Below are positions 11,527 to 22,165 of a stretch of 64,000 nt of DNA, in pieces. The notes below the pieces were generated by a model that searched no databases, was not told where the DNA came from, and saw nothing but the letters and a program-made list of their open reading frames with translations. Made by a program: the position numbers and the translations under genes. Source of the DNA: Branchipolynoe longqiensis (Eukaryota > Annelida > Polychaeta > Phyllodocida > Polynoidae); contig CM059197.1 in NCBI GenBank assembly GCA_030323885.1, positions 27,733,178 to 27,797,177 of the forward strand, written 5' to 3'. Positions within the stretch are counted from its first letter, which is position 1. Each line of letters begins with the position of its first letter.

Positions 11527-12910
11527 CACTACAACTGACATCTATGAGACTGGATTTATACCATTGAATATGAATGAATCCATATTTGTACGACTCCCAA
11601 AGAAGCTAAAACCAACATTGTGTACTGAGTACAGAACACTAAGCCTGATGAGTCATATGTTGAAGATGATCCTGAAAATAATTTTACTGAGAAACAGACA
11701 GAAAATTGAAGAACAAATCAGTAACGTACAAAGTGGGTTTATATCTGGAAGAGGTACACGTGAAGGGATTTTCAATATGAGAATGATTTGTGAACGTTAT
11801 TGTGAAGTGAACCAGGATGTTTATGCCTGCTTTATTGACTATGAGAAGGCCTTCGACCGAGTCAATCATGAACTGTTAATCAAATGTTTACAAGATATTG
11901 GTGTCAATGGCAAAGACATTAAACTAATTGTGAACTTATACTGGACACAACGTGCATTTATAAAAATGGAGCAGGGCCTATCGGATGAAGTTATGATTAA
12001 ACGAGGAGTTCGACAGGGGTGTGTATTGTCACCATGTCTATTTAACCTGTACACAGAGATGATTTTCAGACACATTGAAGATTGCAAGGGAGTGACAATA
12101 GGTGGCATGAACATCAACAATCTTAGATATGCCGATGACAGTGTAATACTAGCAGACAGTGAGAAAAACCTACAAGATATAGTGAATAGAATCAATAAAG
12201 CTGGAATACTATTCAACATGAAGATGAATGCCAGGAAGACCAAAACAATGGTTATAAGTAAAAAGACAGATAAACCAAATGTCAATATAACCATAGATGG
12301 CACAAACATAGAACAAGTATCCGAATTCATATATCTCAGACAAAAGATTACAAATGATGGGAGATGTGAGGAAGAAATTAAAAGAAGGATAACAATAGCC
12401 CGAACAACATTCTCCAAAATGCATAGAGTGTTAACATCAAGTAAGATATTAATACAAACAAGGAAGCGTATTCTTCAGTGTTATGTGTGGTCTACTCTAA
12501 TGTATGGGGCAGAGACATGGACAATCTCTAAGAAAATGTACAAACGTTTAGCAGCATTTGAGATGTGGACTTATCGAAGGATGATGAAAATATCATGGAC
12601 AAAGAAGATCACCAACAAAGAAGTTCTCAGAAAAATTATAAATAAGAAAAGCTTGTTTGCCACTATACAGACAAAGAAACTTATTTATTTTGGCCACATC
12701 ATTCGTCAGAGTTCAATATACCGTACATTGTTGGAAGGGAAGGTGAATGGCAGCAGAGGGAGAGGGAGACCAAGAACATCATGGTTTACAAATATTTCAC
12801 AGTGGACAGGCTTGAATTATTCACAGTCTATCAGAACAGCACAACATCGGGACAAGTGGAGAACCATTGCATCCAACCCTCGACTAGAGGATGGAACTAT
12901 TGATTGATTG
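11527..12910 (+). mobile_element. LINE-1a: 5'-truncated non-LTR retrotransposon copy with target-site duplication
   Basis: A 1384-base insertion bounded by a perfect 12-base direct repeat, AACGCGGAAACC, at 11515-11526 and 12911-12922. The 3' end has TTGA/ATTG repeats directly after the stop codon, and the 5' end is cut inside the ORF, the usual result of target-primed reverse transcription. The endonuclease domain of such elements is missing. Confidence 0.93.
11564..12907 (+). CDS. Non-LTR retrotransposon reverse transcriptase, N-terminally truncated, open frame intact
   Basis: A 447-codon frame covering most of a LINE reverse transcriptase. FIDYEKAFD (residues 90-98, catalytic D92) is motif A, RQGCVLSP (150-157) precedes the palm, and YADD (189-192) is the second catalytic pair. 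After the palm come LMYGAETW and a GRGRPR-type basic stretch, a C-terminal pattern seen in proteins annotated as endonuclease-reverse transcriptase in many invertebrates. I do not assign the LINE clade. The frame remains open upstream of the first ATG to the truncation point at about 11527, so that ATG is not the native start. No stop or frameshift is seen, so the insertion is young. A 97% identical copy of its 3' half is at 36901-37595 on the other strand. Confidence 0.92.
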   Translation: MNMNESIFVRLPKKLKPTLCTEYRTLSLMSHMLKMILKIILLRNRQKIEEQISNVQSGFISGRGTREGIFNMRMICERYCEVNQDVYACFIDYEKAFDRVNHELLIKCLQDIGVNGKDIKLIVNLYWTQRAFIKMEQGLSDEVMIKRGVRQGCVLSPCLFNLYTEMIFRHIEDCKGVTIGGMNINNLRYADDSVILADSEKNLQDIVNRINKAGILFNMKMNARKTKTMVISKKTDKPNVNITIDGTNIEQVSEFIYLRQKITNDGRCEEEIKRRITIARTTFSKMHRVLTSSKILIQTRKRILQCYVWSTLMYGAETWTISKKMYKRLAAFEMWTYRRMMKISWTKKITNKEVLRKIINKKSLFATIQTKKLIYFGHIIRQSSIYRTLLEGKVNGSRGRGRPRTSWFTNISQWTGLNYSQSIRTAQHRDKWRTIASNPRLEDGTID

Positions 12911-12922
12911 AACGCGGAAACC
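12911..12922. repeat. Target-site duplication, right copy, of LINE-1a
   Basis: The 12 bases AACGCGGAAACC directly after the TTGA-type tail, identical to the left copy. Confidence 0.93.
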
Positions 12923-13128
12923 AGATATGTGGTGCCCATATATATATGTAGTATATAATTTACTATGTGAATATAAACAACGACACCTACCAACATCTTC
13001 TGGTGTCTCTTCATGACACCACACATATACCAAACTGACACGCAAGTTAATATATATTTACTATATGTATATGCATCATGTACATTTGTATCTCAATGCA
13101 TATATATATATTGATATATTTACATATA

Positions 13129-13608
13129 CAGATGAACCTCGATCCAACGAACACCGATGCAACGGATTCCGCATCCAATGGACACAATCCGCTAGCCACC
13201 CACCCCCCACCACCCACCAACATCCACACCCGTATACTCCCTCACCTCACACATCCACACCGGTATACTGGCATCTAAGGTCATATTAGGACGGGTACTG
13301 ACTTGTGACGTGTTGTTTACGTGTTTGGTCCCCTGTTTCCACCAGTGGCCGGGTCTCCTTGTGGGTAAACACTACTAAGTCACCAGGAGTGAGCACTTTA
13401 ACAAGTTGGAACCCATCCTTATATGACCTTAGATGTTGCTAGGACATAAAACAACAAGAAGCAAACAAAGCGGATCAATACAGAACCACCATGCCTGTGA
13501 GTGGACGGGTTGCCTGCACCTATAGATAAAGCAATTTTGTCACTGCAACAGACAAACGGCTTTAACGGACAACTGCTCCCCCCTATTAGTCCGTTGGATC
13601 GATGTTCA
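13129..13608. mobile_element. TIR element T5b, pogo/mariner-like, with SINE insertions
   Basis: CAGATGAACCTCGATCCAAC at the left and the inverse TGAACATCGATCCAACGGAC at the right, both next to TA. Native length is probably under 300 bases; the rest is two SINE-A pieces at 13268-13470. Confidence 0.7.
13268..13470. mobile_element. Two SINE-A fragments in opposite orientation
   Basis: A minus-strand tail piece at 13268-13312 faces a plus-strand body and tail piece at 13335-13470, so about 40 bases of each form an inverted pair. Both lie inside the TIR element at 13129-13608. Confidence 0.75.
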
Positions 13609-14310
13609 TATATATATATATTTATTTGTATATATTCATTGCGAAAGCACAGGACATGTTTTACGGTTATTAATTGTGAGTGTTCTGCCATAGATGTCAC
13701 CTTAGCCTTCAGTGAGCCAGGAGCCCTATCGTTTCTTAGTGTCACACGACTGTCACATGACTGTCACGTGACTGTCATACATTGACAGTTGACGTTGACA
13801 GGGCGGCCATTAATGGAACCAACGTGGGGGGATTCCTTAAGCCACAAATGTGCTGCCATATTTTAAGTGCTCGTGAATCTAGGGTTTGCTATTAAGGCAA
13901 ATACAATATCTGGTGGCCACGAGTAGTAGTATATTTGAAGTGAGTTCAGTGTGGGCAAGAGCGATATGCTCTACGGTGCATTTTTGAAACAATTGGTGTT
14001 TTCATCCCAGAAATGGAAATCATAGGTTCAGAGGTTCTACTTATAGAAATGGCGGGTGTACAGCATTTCAGTAACTCTTTTCTGTAGAGGATGCGCGGTG
14101 AGCTGGTAGTTTTATGTTAGTTATTTCCAATGCCACTAGAGGGCAGGGTGGGGGTGGAAAATCCTCCATAATATCCTTTCCACAGAGCATGCTGCATGAG
14201 CTACCCATGAGGTCATATCTTTCCAATGTTATGAGAAATTAGATTTGCGGTGGAAATCCTCTACATTAACCTTTCCACTGGGGATGGTGAATATTAAAGC
14301 AGATACCTGG
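13609..14310. other. Unassigned sequence with a ~100 bp partial duplication
   Basis: GGTGGAAAATCCTCCATAAT (about 14151) and GGTGGAAATCCTCTACATTA (about 14250) each lead into CCTTTCCAC. No gene is supported. Confidence 0.5.
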
Positions 14311-14784
14311 CAAAGGCAAGATCTACTGTGCAATCGTGCTATCCACCCTACTATTCGGAGCCGAGGCCTGGACAGTGAACAGACAACAGGTGAAAAAGCT
14401 GCATGCCTTCATGATGTGACATCTGCGTTCAATCATATGAGGCTAACCTGGAAGGACAAAGTGACAAATAAGGAAATACTCGAACGGACGGGGCTGCCCT
14501 CTATGGAAGATCTTCTGATCAAAAAGAATCTCCGGTGGACTGGACACCTCATGAGGATGTCATCAGACAGGCTACCAAAGCAGATCCTCTATTCTCTATT
14601 TTCTTCTGGTTACAGAAAGAGAGGGTGCCTTAAAGAGGATACCATCAAGAGAAACCTGAAGCTGAGAGACATTAAGACCGACTCCTGGACGCAACTCTTA
14701 CAGCAGAGAGCTAAATGGAGAGCGGCAGTCAAGTAATGAAGCAGTCTTTGTCGCATCGTGACTGACAGCATGATGATGATGATG
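14311..14784 (+). mobile_element. LINE-2a: 3' fragment of an ATG-tailed non-LTR retrotransposon
   Basis: Encodes the C-terminal part of a reverse transcriptase (GAEAWTV, TWKDKVTNKEILERTG, RWTGHLMRMSSD, RNLKLRDI) and ends in an ATG/GAT repeat at 14769-14784. Relative to the copy at 19362-20280 it has a TGA and a two-base insertion near 14417-14440 and a loss of a few codons near 14620. ACCTGG at 14305-14310 and 14785-14790 may be a 6-base target duplication. The open frame 14245-14736 begins outside the element and switches frame at the indel. Confidence 0.85.
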
Positions 14785-14944
14785 ACCTGGAACATTAATG
14801 GTTCCCTGACATCAGAAGGCGGGTGGGTGGCGGACATTGTCTGTGGACTTACATTTATTACAGATATAGTGGAACAGCCCACCCTGTTGTGGAGACATCC
14901 GGACGAGGTGGCTGAATTGAGAGAGTGGAGGCTTCCTATGCGTA

Positions 14945-15237
14945 AGTTCGGGAGCTTGGATCCCATTCAAGTCAAACCAATTAATTACAACAATGATAAA
15001 TATTACCTAGCCTGCCACTCGGCATTATCATGATGGTGCAAGGACAGGTTAGCTCAGCATTAGGATAGTTAATATGTCTGAGTGTGAAATTGGGTCATGG
15101 TGCCAGTGGCCTGGTCTCCCAGTGGGCAACACTATAAAATTGTCATGAGGGTACACTCTCACTAGTACATACTTGTGCGTATATGACCTTAGATATTGCC
15201 AGGACATAAAGTGTGAACAAACAAACAAACAAACAAA
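14945..15237 (+). mobile_element. SINE-A copy
   Basis: Degenerate head (ATCCCATTCAAGTCAAACC), body, and the tail ACAAACAAACAAACAAACAA at 15215-15237. It follows LINE-2a directly. Confidence 0.82.
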
Positions 15238-15298
15238 TATTGTAGAGACTGCAAGCATTTACTTTATAAATATACCATCAGTGACAAGGACGCATTTA

Positions 15299-15799
15299 TA
15301 CCCCAGTCAGACGAGGCCTGCGTTCGCTAATGATCGATTCGCGAGGTCAAAACGTCCTCCTTGCACCCTCCTTACACCCTGATTGAGTGCTGTCATCGTG
15401 AGGACGCCAACCTCCCGGCGTCCATTTTGGGAATTTTGGACGTAAGGAGGTTGCTGCTGCTGCTGCACGTGCAACCTCCTTACGTCCTGTTCCGGCGGCG
15501 CCATTCAAAATGGTTGGCGCCCTGGCGCTGCCCTGGTGCAGCCCTGGCGCTGGCCTGGTGTCGCCCTGGCACCGCCCTGGAGCCGCCCTGGGTTGGCGCC
15601 AACACATGAGATGCTGCAGTCACCATGTGGTCGGCGCCATCCTGGCGCCGACATGGCGCCGATCTGGCGCCGACCTCTTGCCGACCTGGTGCCTACAACA
15701 TATTTGAATCATATGTATCGAATGGAACGCTGGGTGGTTGGCGTCCTTTTGGGCGTAAGGAGGTTTGCGGCGAACGCTGCCTCTCGTGTGACTGGGGTA
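15299..15799. mobile_element. TIR element T2 (501 bp), TTA-flanked
   Basis: Termini TACCCCAGTCAGACGAG and, on the other strand, TACCCCAGTCACACGAG; TTA at 15296-15298 and 15800-15802. The inside carries a perfect 17 bp inverted repeat (15439-15487 region: GACGTAAGGAGGTTGC and its complement around a GCT repeat) and a CCTGGCGC-type tandem repeat at about 15517-15690. There is no transposase. Confidence 0.85.
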
Positions 15800-16049
15800 T
15801 TAGTTGCACATGATAATATATATAATATATATAATATATATAATGTATATATTATTATCTCTACCAGATCTAGCTAACTTTCCTTGTGCTTATATTAAAT
15901 TACTATCAGGAAGCCAGGCCATAAAGTTGGACAACCCCAGAAGAGGGTCGATCTGTTCACGTGGTTTTGGTTCTCTGGAGACAGCGACAACACCCTTCAG
16001 TGTGGTATTTATTCTCTGTAGCGAAGGGTGGGGTTACTAGTGCGGGTGG

Positions 16050-16158
16050 CGCAAGCGTCACGTGGTGCGTGGGGCACGAGATGCGCATGTCACGTGGTCC
16101 ACGTGTCATCTGGTACGTGTTTCAGGTGGTACGTGTGTCACGTGGTGCGTGTCCCACC
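16050..16158. repeat. CACGTG-containing minisatellite
   Basis: About five units of 20-24 bases of the form GTCACGTGGTNCGTG. Each carries CACGTG or a one-base variant. Confidence 0.75.
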
Positions 16159-16288
16159 TAGACGGGAGCTCATACTTGCGTGTTTTTCTTTTTTTCGCAT
16201 TTTAAACAAATTCGCCCGCTCTATAATTATGCAAATGAACTGTAACCGATAAGATCACATACTAAACGACTACTGGCTGTTTTGTTTA

Positions 16289-16986
16289 AGGGGCTGTCAC
16301 ATTATGACACAACGTGCCAATGTACGCTGACATATGTGATTTTTGGCCACTACGTCAGGATATGTCGTTATGTGTTACGTGTGCATTAGGTGCTTGTTGG
16401 TATAGATCAATGTACGTCAACATTCATTGAGATACGCCGTCACACGTCAGCGGGTCAGCAAAGTTTTGTGCATCCACAAAACTTTTGACATACGACAAAG
16501 TTTGGCAACGTGTGGATTTTATGTCGGCCATACATTATGTATATGTTAGGCTACATCAATGTACATTAGAAGTACATTAGAAATTTTTTTTCACTACGTT
16601 GCACTACCGTGACCTACGGTAAAGGCAGTGGGAACGTCCAGTCCGTGTACTGACAATGTATGGATAACATACGTCTAAACGTATGTCTAACATAGGTTTA
16701 TCGTTTCTCCAGTGTGTCTTGACATATGTAACATATGAGGCATAGTTCTGCCGATCGAATAACGTATATAACATTTACCGACATTCTGTGAACGTACCGT
16801 GATCGTAATTCAAGCGATTTTCGCCCGGAAGCACATTAGCCATATGTTGGTCATACATTGGCCATACGCTATGTATACGGTATGTATACGTCCAACTTTG
16901 CCCCCCATGTCAAAAACTTTGATGCTTCTCAATGTAAAAACGTGATTTTGCGCACTTGCCAGATGCATCATTATGTAACAGGGCCT
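16289..16986. mobile_element. TIR element T1b (698 bp), TTA-flanked, relative of T1a
   Basis: Ends AGGGGCTGTCACATTATGA and the reverse of AGGCCCTGTTACATAATGA, with TTA at 16286-16288 and 16987-16989. The interior shares CACAAAACTTTTGAC with T1a, but where T1a has CpG this copy is largely TpG or CpA. Confidence 0.84.
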
Positions 16987-17045
16987 TTAGCTATTTAATT
17001 GTTCAACTTCTCATTGTTTTGACCATAGTTCTCCTGTTTGCCATT

Positions 17046-17140
17046 GGCAACATCTAAGGTCATTCCCGGAGTTGTGATAGTGCACACTTATTGTGAGTTT
17101 ATAGTGCTGCCCCACTGGCAAACCGGGCTGCAGGTATCAT
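17046..17140 (-). mobile_element. SINE-A 3' fragment
   Basis: GGCAACATCTAAGGTCATTC to GCCCCACTGGCAAACC. It lies just right of the TIR element ending at 16986. Confidence 0.78.
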
Positions 17141-18076
17141 ACTAGAGGATATATAATGTGGTATTTATAATAGTATATCACCTGCAAATAACATATTGTG
17201 AATCATAACTCCATTAATTGATATTAATATGTACCTAAATAAGATTACTTATATCAAGCAATACCATACGGTATTGTTCAGTCCTCTTTTTGTTAAACAG
17301 TGAGGGTTATTCAGACTTATACAAACAGTAGGGTATTTATTTAGCTTATATACTATTATGAATATGAAGAGGTCTACATGAAACTAAAAAGGAAGTCTTA
17401 TTTACAAGTGTCCCCTCTTCAACAACAAATGTGACAAGTGGATATTTTATTTTATTTTGTTTAATCTTTTTTATTGAGGCTGTATTTATACTGTCCATAG
17501 CATATAAGGCCGGGTACCCAGGCTTGTTTTCAATGCTGGCCAGTTGTAGTGTTGGTGTTATCTTACCACACAGTGGCTGCTGATAAGGTATTTGATTGCC
17601 TGCATTTCAGTAGCAGATGTATAATTGGTTGGTATGGTTAATAGCCTATGTTATTTTTTTTTGGATTTTCTTGGCATATATATATTTTGTTTTTCTACTC
17701 TTATTACTAGACTAGCCTACTCCTAATTACATATCATAGGCTTGTACGTAGCTGTGTGGTGTGTTATTTAGCTACTTTTGGCATGGTTACCTTCCATTGG
17801 GTGTCCCGCTGGTGGGCCATGACATATCACATGCCCCTTTGCAGTGCAGCTTAGTGGGGGTTTCCTAGCCTTATTTTGCACAGATAATTTGCCATATGTT
17901 CTGCCATTTGTGAACAGGTATTGAATGCACCCATTGTTTTAATTTAAATGTACTGTTCCTCAGAAGCGAACCTCAGCCACTAGCTAACAAAGTGTCAATG
18001 TACAAATATTTGTTCAGTCTTTTGAAGGGGGGGAGGGGACTCACCATACTGGCGCTATGGTGAAATGTAACCATGT
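17141..18076. other. Unassigned AT-rich sequence
   Basis: About 0.9 kb with no coding signal and no repeat that I can match in the window. Confidence 0.6.
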
Positions 18077-18175
18077 GTGTATGTATGTATGTATGTATGT
18101 ATGCATGCATGCATGTATGTATGTATGTATGTATGTATGTATGTATGTATGTATGTCTGTATGCTTGTATGTATG
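18077..18175. repeat. GTAT microsatellite, left part
   Basis: Tandem TGTA/TATG units with a few ATGC variants, interrupted by the SINE at 18180. Confidence 0.95.
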
Positions 18176-18179
18176 TGAC

Positions 18180-18492
18180 CAGACAGGATGTCCGAATGAG
18201 TTAGAGCATCCGTCTCCCGTTTTGGTAGACTGTGCCGAACCCTGGTCGAGTCAAACCAATGACTTAAAAATTGATTCTTGTTGCTTCCGAGACAGGCACT
18301 CAACATTATTAGGATAGGGCAAGGACTGGTTGGCTCAGGGTCAGGATAATTATGGGATATCAAGTCATGGTGGCCTGGTCTCCCAGTGGGGCAGCAGCAT
18401 AAAGTCGCCATGAGTGTGCACTGTCACAAGTTGGTACCCATCCTGATATGACACTAGATGTTGCTAGGACGATAAACAACAACAAACAAAAT
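18180..18492 (+). mobile_element. SINE-A copy, type II head, full length, inside a GTAT array
   Basis: The head begins CAGACAGGATGTCCGAATGA and the tail is AACAACAACAAACAAA. GTAT repeats on both sides (18077-18175 and 18490-18712) show that it inserted into an existing array; ATGTATGT on each side may be the target duplication. Confidence 0.88.
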
Positions 18493-18712
18493 GTATGTAT
18501 GCATTTATATATATGTGTATGTATGTATATGTGCATGTATGCATGTATGTATGTGTGTTTGGGTATGTATGTATTTATGTATGTATGTATGTGTGTATGT
18601 ATGTATGTATGTTTGTATGTATGTATGTATTTATATGTGCATGTATGCATGTATGTATGTGTGTTTGTGTGTGTATGTATGTATGTATGTATGTATGTAT
18701 GTATGCATGTAC
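18490..18712. repeat. GTAT microsatellite, right part
   Basis: Continuation of the same array after the SINE, with ATGCATG and GTGTTTG interruptions. Confidence 0.95.
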
Positions 18713-19067
18713 GTACGACTGTATCCGCGCGGGTAGGCGTGCCCGACCCGCGGCTGGTCCCGCCGAGCCCGGCAGGTCAGGTGGTCCACTCAGTCTACAT
18801 TAGCGCGGCTTCCACCAACAGGCCGGGTACCCGCCTTCCGCTGATAGAACGCCAGCATCAATTCCACCGTGAGTCGCCAGGCGGCGCTCACAGACAGATC
18901 GATTATATAAAAGCCTACACTGCGACAAAGGGGGGCTCCATATGTGCAGATGTGTGTAGAAAGTGGGTGGTGGAGGTTGGAGGGGGCGCATGCCATTTAC
19001 AATCACCAAACAAAATACTTAATTTAATTACTAATTCTATATTTACAACAACCTGTGCATACTCTCA
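18713..19067. other. Unassigned GC-richer sequence
   Basis: A short stretch of higher GC between GTAT and TA arrays. The plus-strand frame through it is continuous with the array translation and not convincing. Confidence 0.5.
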
Positions 19068-19132
19068 CATGTTATATATATATATATATATATACACAAT
19101 GAATCTTATATATATATATATATATATATATG
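19068..19132. repeat. TA microsatellite, two runs
   Basis: TATATATA runs at 19074-19094 and 19110-19131, separated by ACACAATGAATCT. Confidence 0.9.
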
Positions 19133-19361
19133 TCATAGCAGTGGTACAGTGAGTGGCGGTTACAGTGTGTTGGGGTGTTGCCGCCACCATCAGACCTAGG
19201 GTTGGGGAGGCTGGAGCAGTAGATGACTAGGACAGACTCCATCAGTCCATGGAACTGAGTGAGGGATGAGGGAAAGGAGGGAGATTCCGGGTTATTATGC
19301 TTGTATAATGTTTATACAGCATATATGTCCGAATATGTATATATGTCATATATATGTATAT

Positions 19362-20280
19362 CATCATCATCATGCTGTCGGTCGCGATGCAACAAAGACT
19401 GTTTTCATTACTTGACAGCCGCTCTCTATTTAGCTCTCTGCTGTGAGAGTTGCATCCATGAGTTGGTCTTAATGTCTCTCACCTTCAGGTTTCTCTTGAT
19501 GGTATCCTTGAACCGGAGATGAGGGCGCCCTCTCTTTCTCTAACCAGAAGACAGTTGAGAATAGAGGATCTGCTTTGGTAGCCTGTCTGATGACATCCTC
19601 ATGAGGTGTCCAGTCCACCGCAGATTCTTTTTGATCAGAAGATCTTCCATAGAGGGCAGCCCTGTCCTTTCGAGTATTTCCTTATTTGTCACTTTGTCCT
19701 TCCAGGTTAGCCTCATGATTGAACGTAGATGTTGCATCATGAAGGCATGCAGCTTTTTCACCTTTTGTCTGTACACTGTCCAGGCCTCGGCTCCGTATCG
19801 TAGGGTGGATAGTATGATTGGACTGTAGATCTTGCCTTTGACCCAAATGGACACATGTTGGTTGTTCCAGAGTCTCTGGCATAGTCGGCCGAAAGATGCG
19901 CTAGCCTTGGCCACCCTCCTCTGCATTTCAGCATCAATGTGTCCATCACTTGATACAGTGCTTCCCAGGTAGGTGAATTCCGGAAGAGAGTTCAGCTTGT
20001 TTCTGTCAACCATGATCTCCTCCTCATGGGTTCTTGTAGAGTTGGGTTGTTACAGCACCTCCATCTTCTTGATGGTAATCTTCAGACCAAACTTCTTTGA
20101 TGCATCGGAGAAAGTGTCCACTATTTTCTGGATCTGTTCAGCAGAGTGGGCCACCAGGGCACTGTCATCTGCGAATAGCAGCTCTCTCAACAGTATCCGA
20201 GTAGTCTTGGTCTTCGCTCGGAAGTGTGCGACATTGAATAGGTCATCGCTCTGTCTGGACTGTACATTTCATGAAAGCTG
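19362..20280 (-). mobile_element. LINE-2b: longer decayed copy of the ATG-tailed LINE
   Basis: On the minus strand this includes the RT palm motif LFADDSALVAHS (about 20150-20190), the YLGSTVSSDG segment and the same C-terminal region as LINE-2a. In-frame stops lie at 20050-20052 and 19540-19542, so it is a pseudogene. The 3' end is an ATG/CAT repeat at 19362-19373. The 5' limit near 20280 is where I lose homology; no target duplication is evident. Confidence 0.86.
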
Positions 20281-20604
20281 CCTGCAAAAGTGTTGAAGTG
20301 CTGCTGGCTTTTGCATGTTACCAGCGGCACTCTCTCGGGGAGCAAATAGATGTTTCACACCGGCAAGAACATCTCATGACAGGCGTAAACTATTTGTCCC
20401 TGCAGTGGCTGGTCGGGAGATGTTGGGAGTTCCATATATCAACCACCCTTAACGCTGCCACACTGACATGGTTTTCTGTTTAGGGTTTGCTCCCTTAGCC
20501 TTCGGTTCTGTCAAGAACCTGTACCACAAGGCAGTGGTTTACAACTCTGCAGGGCAGGGGCGTTAAACTCCCTGAGGTATTGCTATACCTGCAATCCCTG
20601 CATA

Positions 20605-20840
20605 TATGTCATATATATATCATATATATGTCATATGTATGTCATGTATATGTCATGTATGTCATATATGTCATTATATGTCATATATATATCATGTATG
20701 AGTCATCTATATGAATATACGTCATATATATATGTCATATATATGGGATATATGTGTGATATATATGTCATATATGTGTCATATATATGGCACATATATG
20801 TCAAATATATGTCAAATATATGTCATATATGTTAGGTATG
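20605..20840. repeat. TATATGTCA-type minisatellite
   Basis: Degenerate units of 9-17 bases built from CATATATGTCATATATATG. Encoded frames are Tyr/Met/Ile-rich artefacts. A short piece of similar sequence lies at 19325-19360, left of LINE-2b. Confidence 0.9.
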
Positions 20841-20954
20841 TCAGATATGGACTCTCCGGTGAATCGGTTATTCAGTATGGAATCTTTGGTGTATCTGTTA
20901 TTCAGTAAATGTTTCGATAAAGATAAACAAAGGTTATTTATATATATATGGATG

Positions 20955-22165
20955 ATAGTACTGAAATCAACTTGTATGCTCATGACATCATCTCTGCCAA
21001 GTCGGATTTTGACGGCTGTGTATAACTTAGAGTGTCATCAAAGGCTAGTTGCTCTCATACCATGTCTATGTGGTGTGGGAGGTTAAAAATCCCTTGGGTC
21101 GGTAAAAATGTAGGCTTGGGCTTTCAATTGACCAACTGTTTAATGGTGAAAACAGGTCTATTCAGACTTATCCATGATAGGCAGAAAAGAAAGAAAACAA
21201 CAACAGAACTTGCCAATTTTAGATTCAGTTACACGGATATAGCAATATTGCTGTACATAGAGATAGAACAGAAAACATACATTCTGTGGGGGTTTTGGCG
21301 GAGTGGTGGGGGTGTTCAGATCTATCCACAAATCTAATAAATCTGAATCAAAATTTATAATAAAATAGTTCAAATTGAATACGATACACAAATAGCAAAT
21401 ATACTTCATTGTTGATTTAATTTATTGTGGGTGTAATCCAAATGTAGCACACTTTTAAATTATTACACTAACAAAATTACTATCAACGTCAAAAAGTCTT
21501 ATCCTTTAATATTTGGCAACAGGGAAGACCAACAGAGTACAGCAGTAGCAACCCTAGTTAGCCAACCACTAGAAAGGGTACAATACTACATATACCGTGG
21601 AGTTAAACTAGATAACAAACTCAATTAGAACCAGAATCAATGTAATACAGAAAGTAAATAATAAAATATGGCTTTTTCGAAGATTTATGAATGTATGATT
21701 CTGCCATACTTTGATTATTGAGACGTAATCTATATTGGTGGAAGCAAAACACCACTAGTCAAGCTATAAAGGCTACATAATAAGGCACTGATGCTTTGTC
21801 TAAATATAGAGAAGACACATTCAACATGTGACATCCATAAACAAAAACAGCAACACTACCCACCAGAAGAGACTCAACACTTAAAAGTTATGGCAGTCAC
21901 CTACAGTAGAGACACAAAATATATTCAAAAGGCAGCAAGAAGCACCTGAAGAAATGATGTGCCTATAATAACCCATAGAAGACCTACTGCGGCTAAGTAT
22001 GACGGAAGTGTCATATCTATGGCAGCACACATCTGAAATCAACAACAGAGCACAACCAGAAACATAAAATCCATTAAAGCATACAAAAAACACATACATC
22101 AAACAAAACAACCTACCCCATGAACAAATGGAGAACAAAGCCATTAGAGGGTTCCGGAAGCATGT
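20955..22165 (+). pseudogene. LINE-3: decayed third non-LTR reverse transcriptase
   Basis: Broken frames resemble a LINE RT palm and C-terminus: INLYAHDIISA near 20960 (YADD altered to YAHD), NKITINVKKS near 21470, YRGVKLDNKLN near 21595, and ILPYFDY followed by L..RLHNKALMLCL near 21700-21800. Several stops interrupt it. About 370 bases between the first two blocks do not fit and may be an insertion or over-decayed sequence. The pattern resembles CR1/Jockey-group C-termini, but I do not claim the clade. Confidence 0.62.

Noticed and set aside
11866..12417. 183-codon minus-strand frame
   Set aside because: Antisense shadow of the LINE reverse-transcriptase frame; hydrophobic composition with no motif.
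18448..19152. 234-codon frame
   Set aside because: It begins in a SINE tail, crosses a GTAT array and ends in a TA array. Only the middle ~120 codons are complex sequence and they show no domain.
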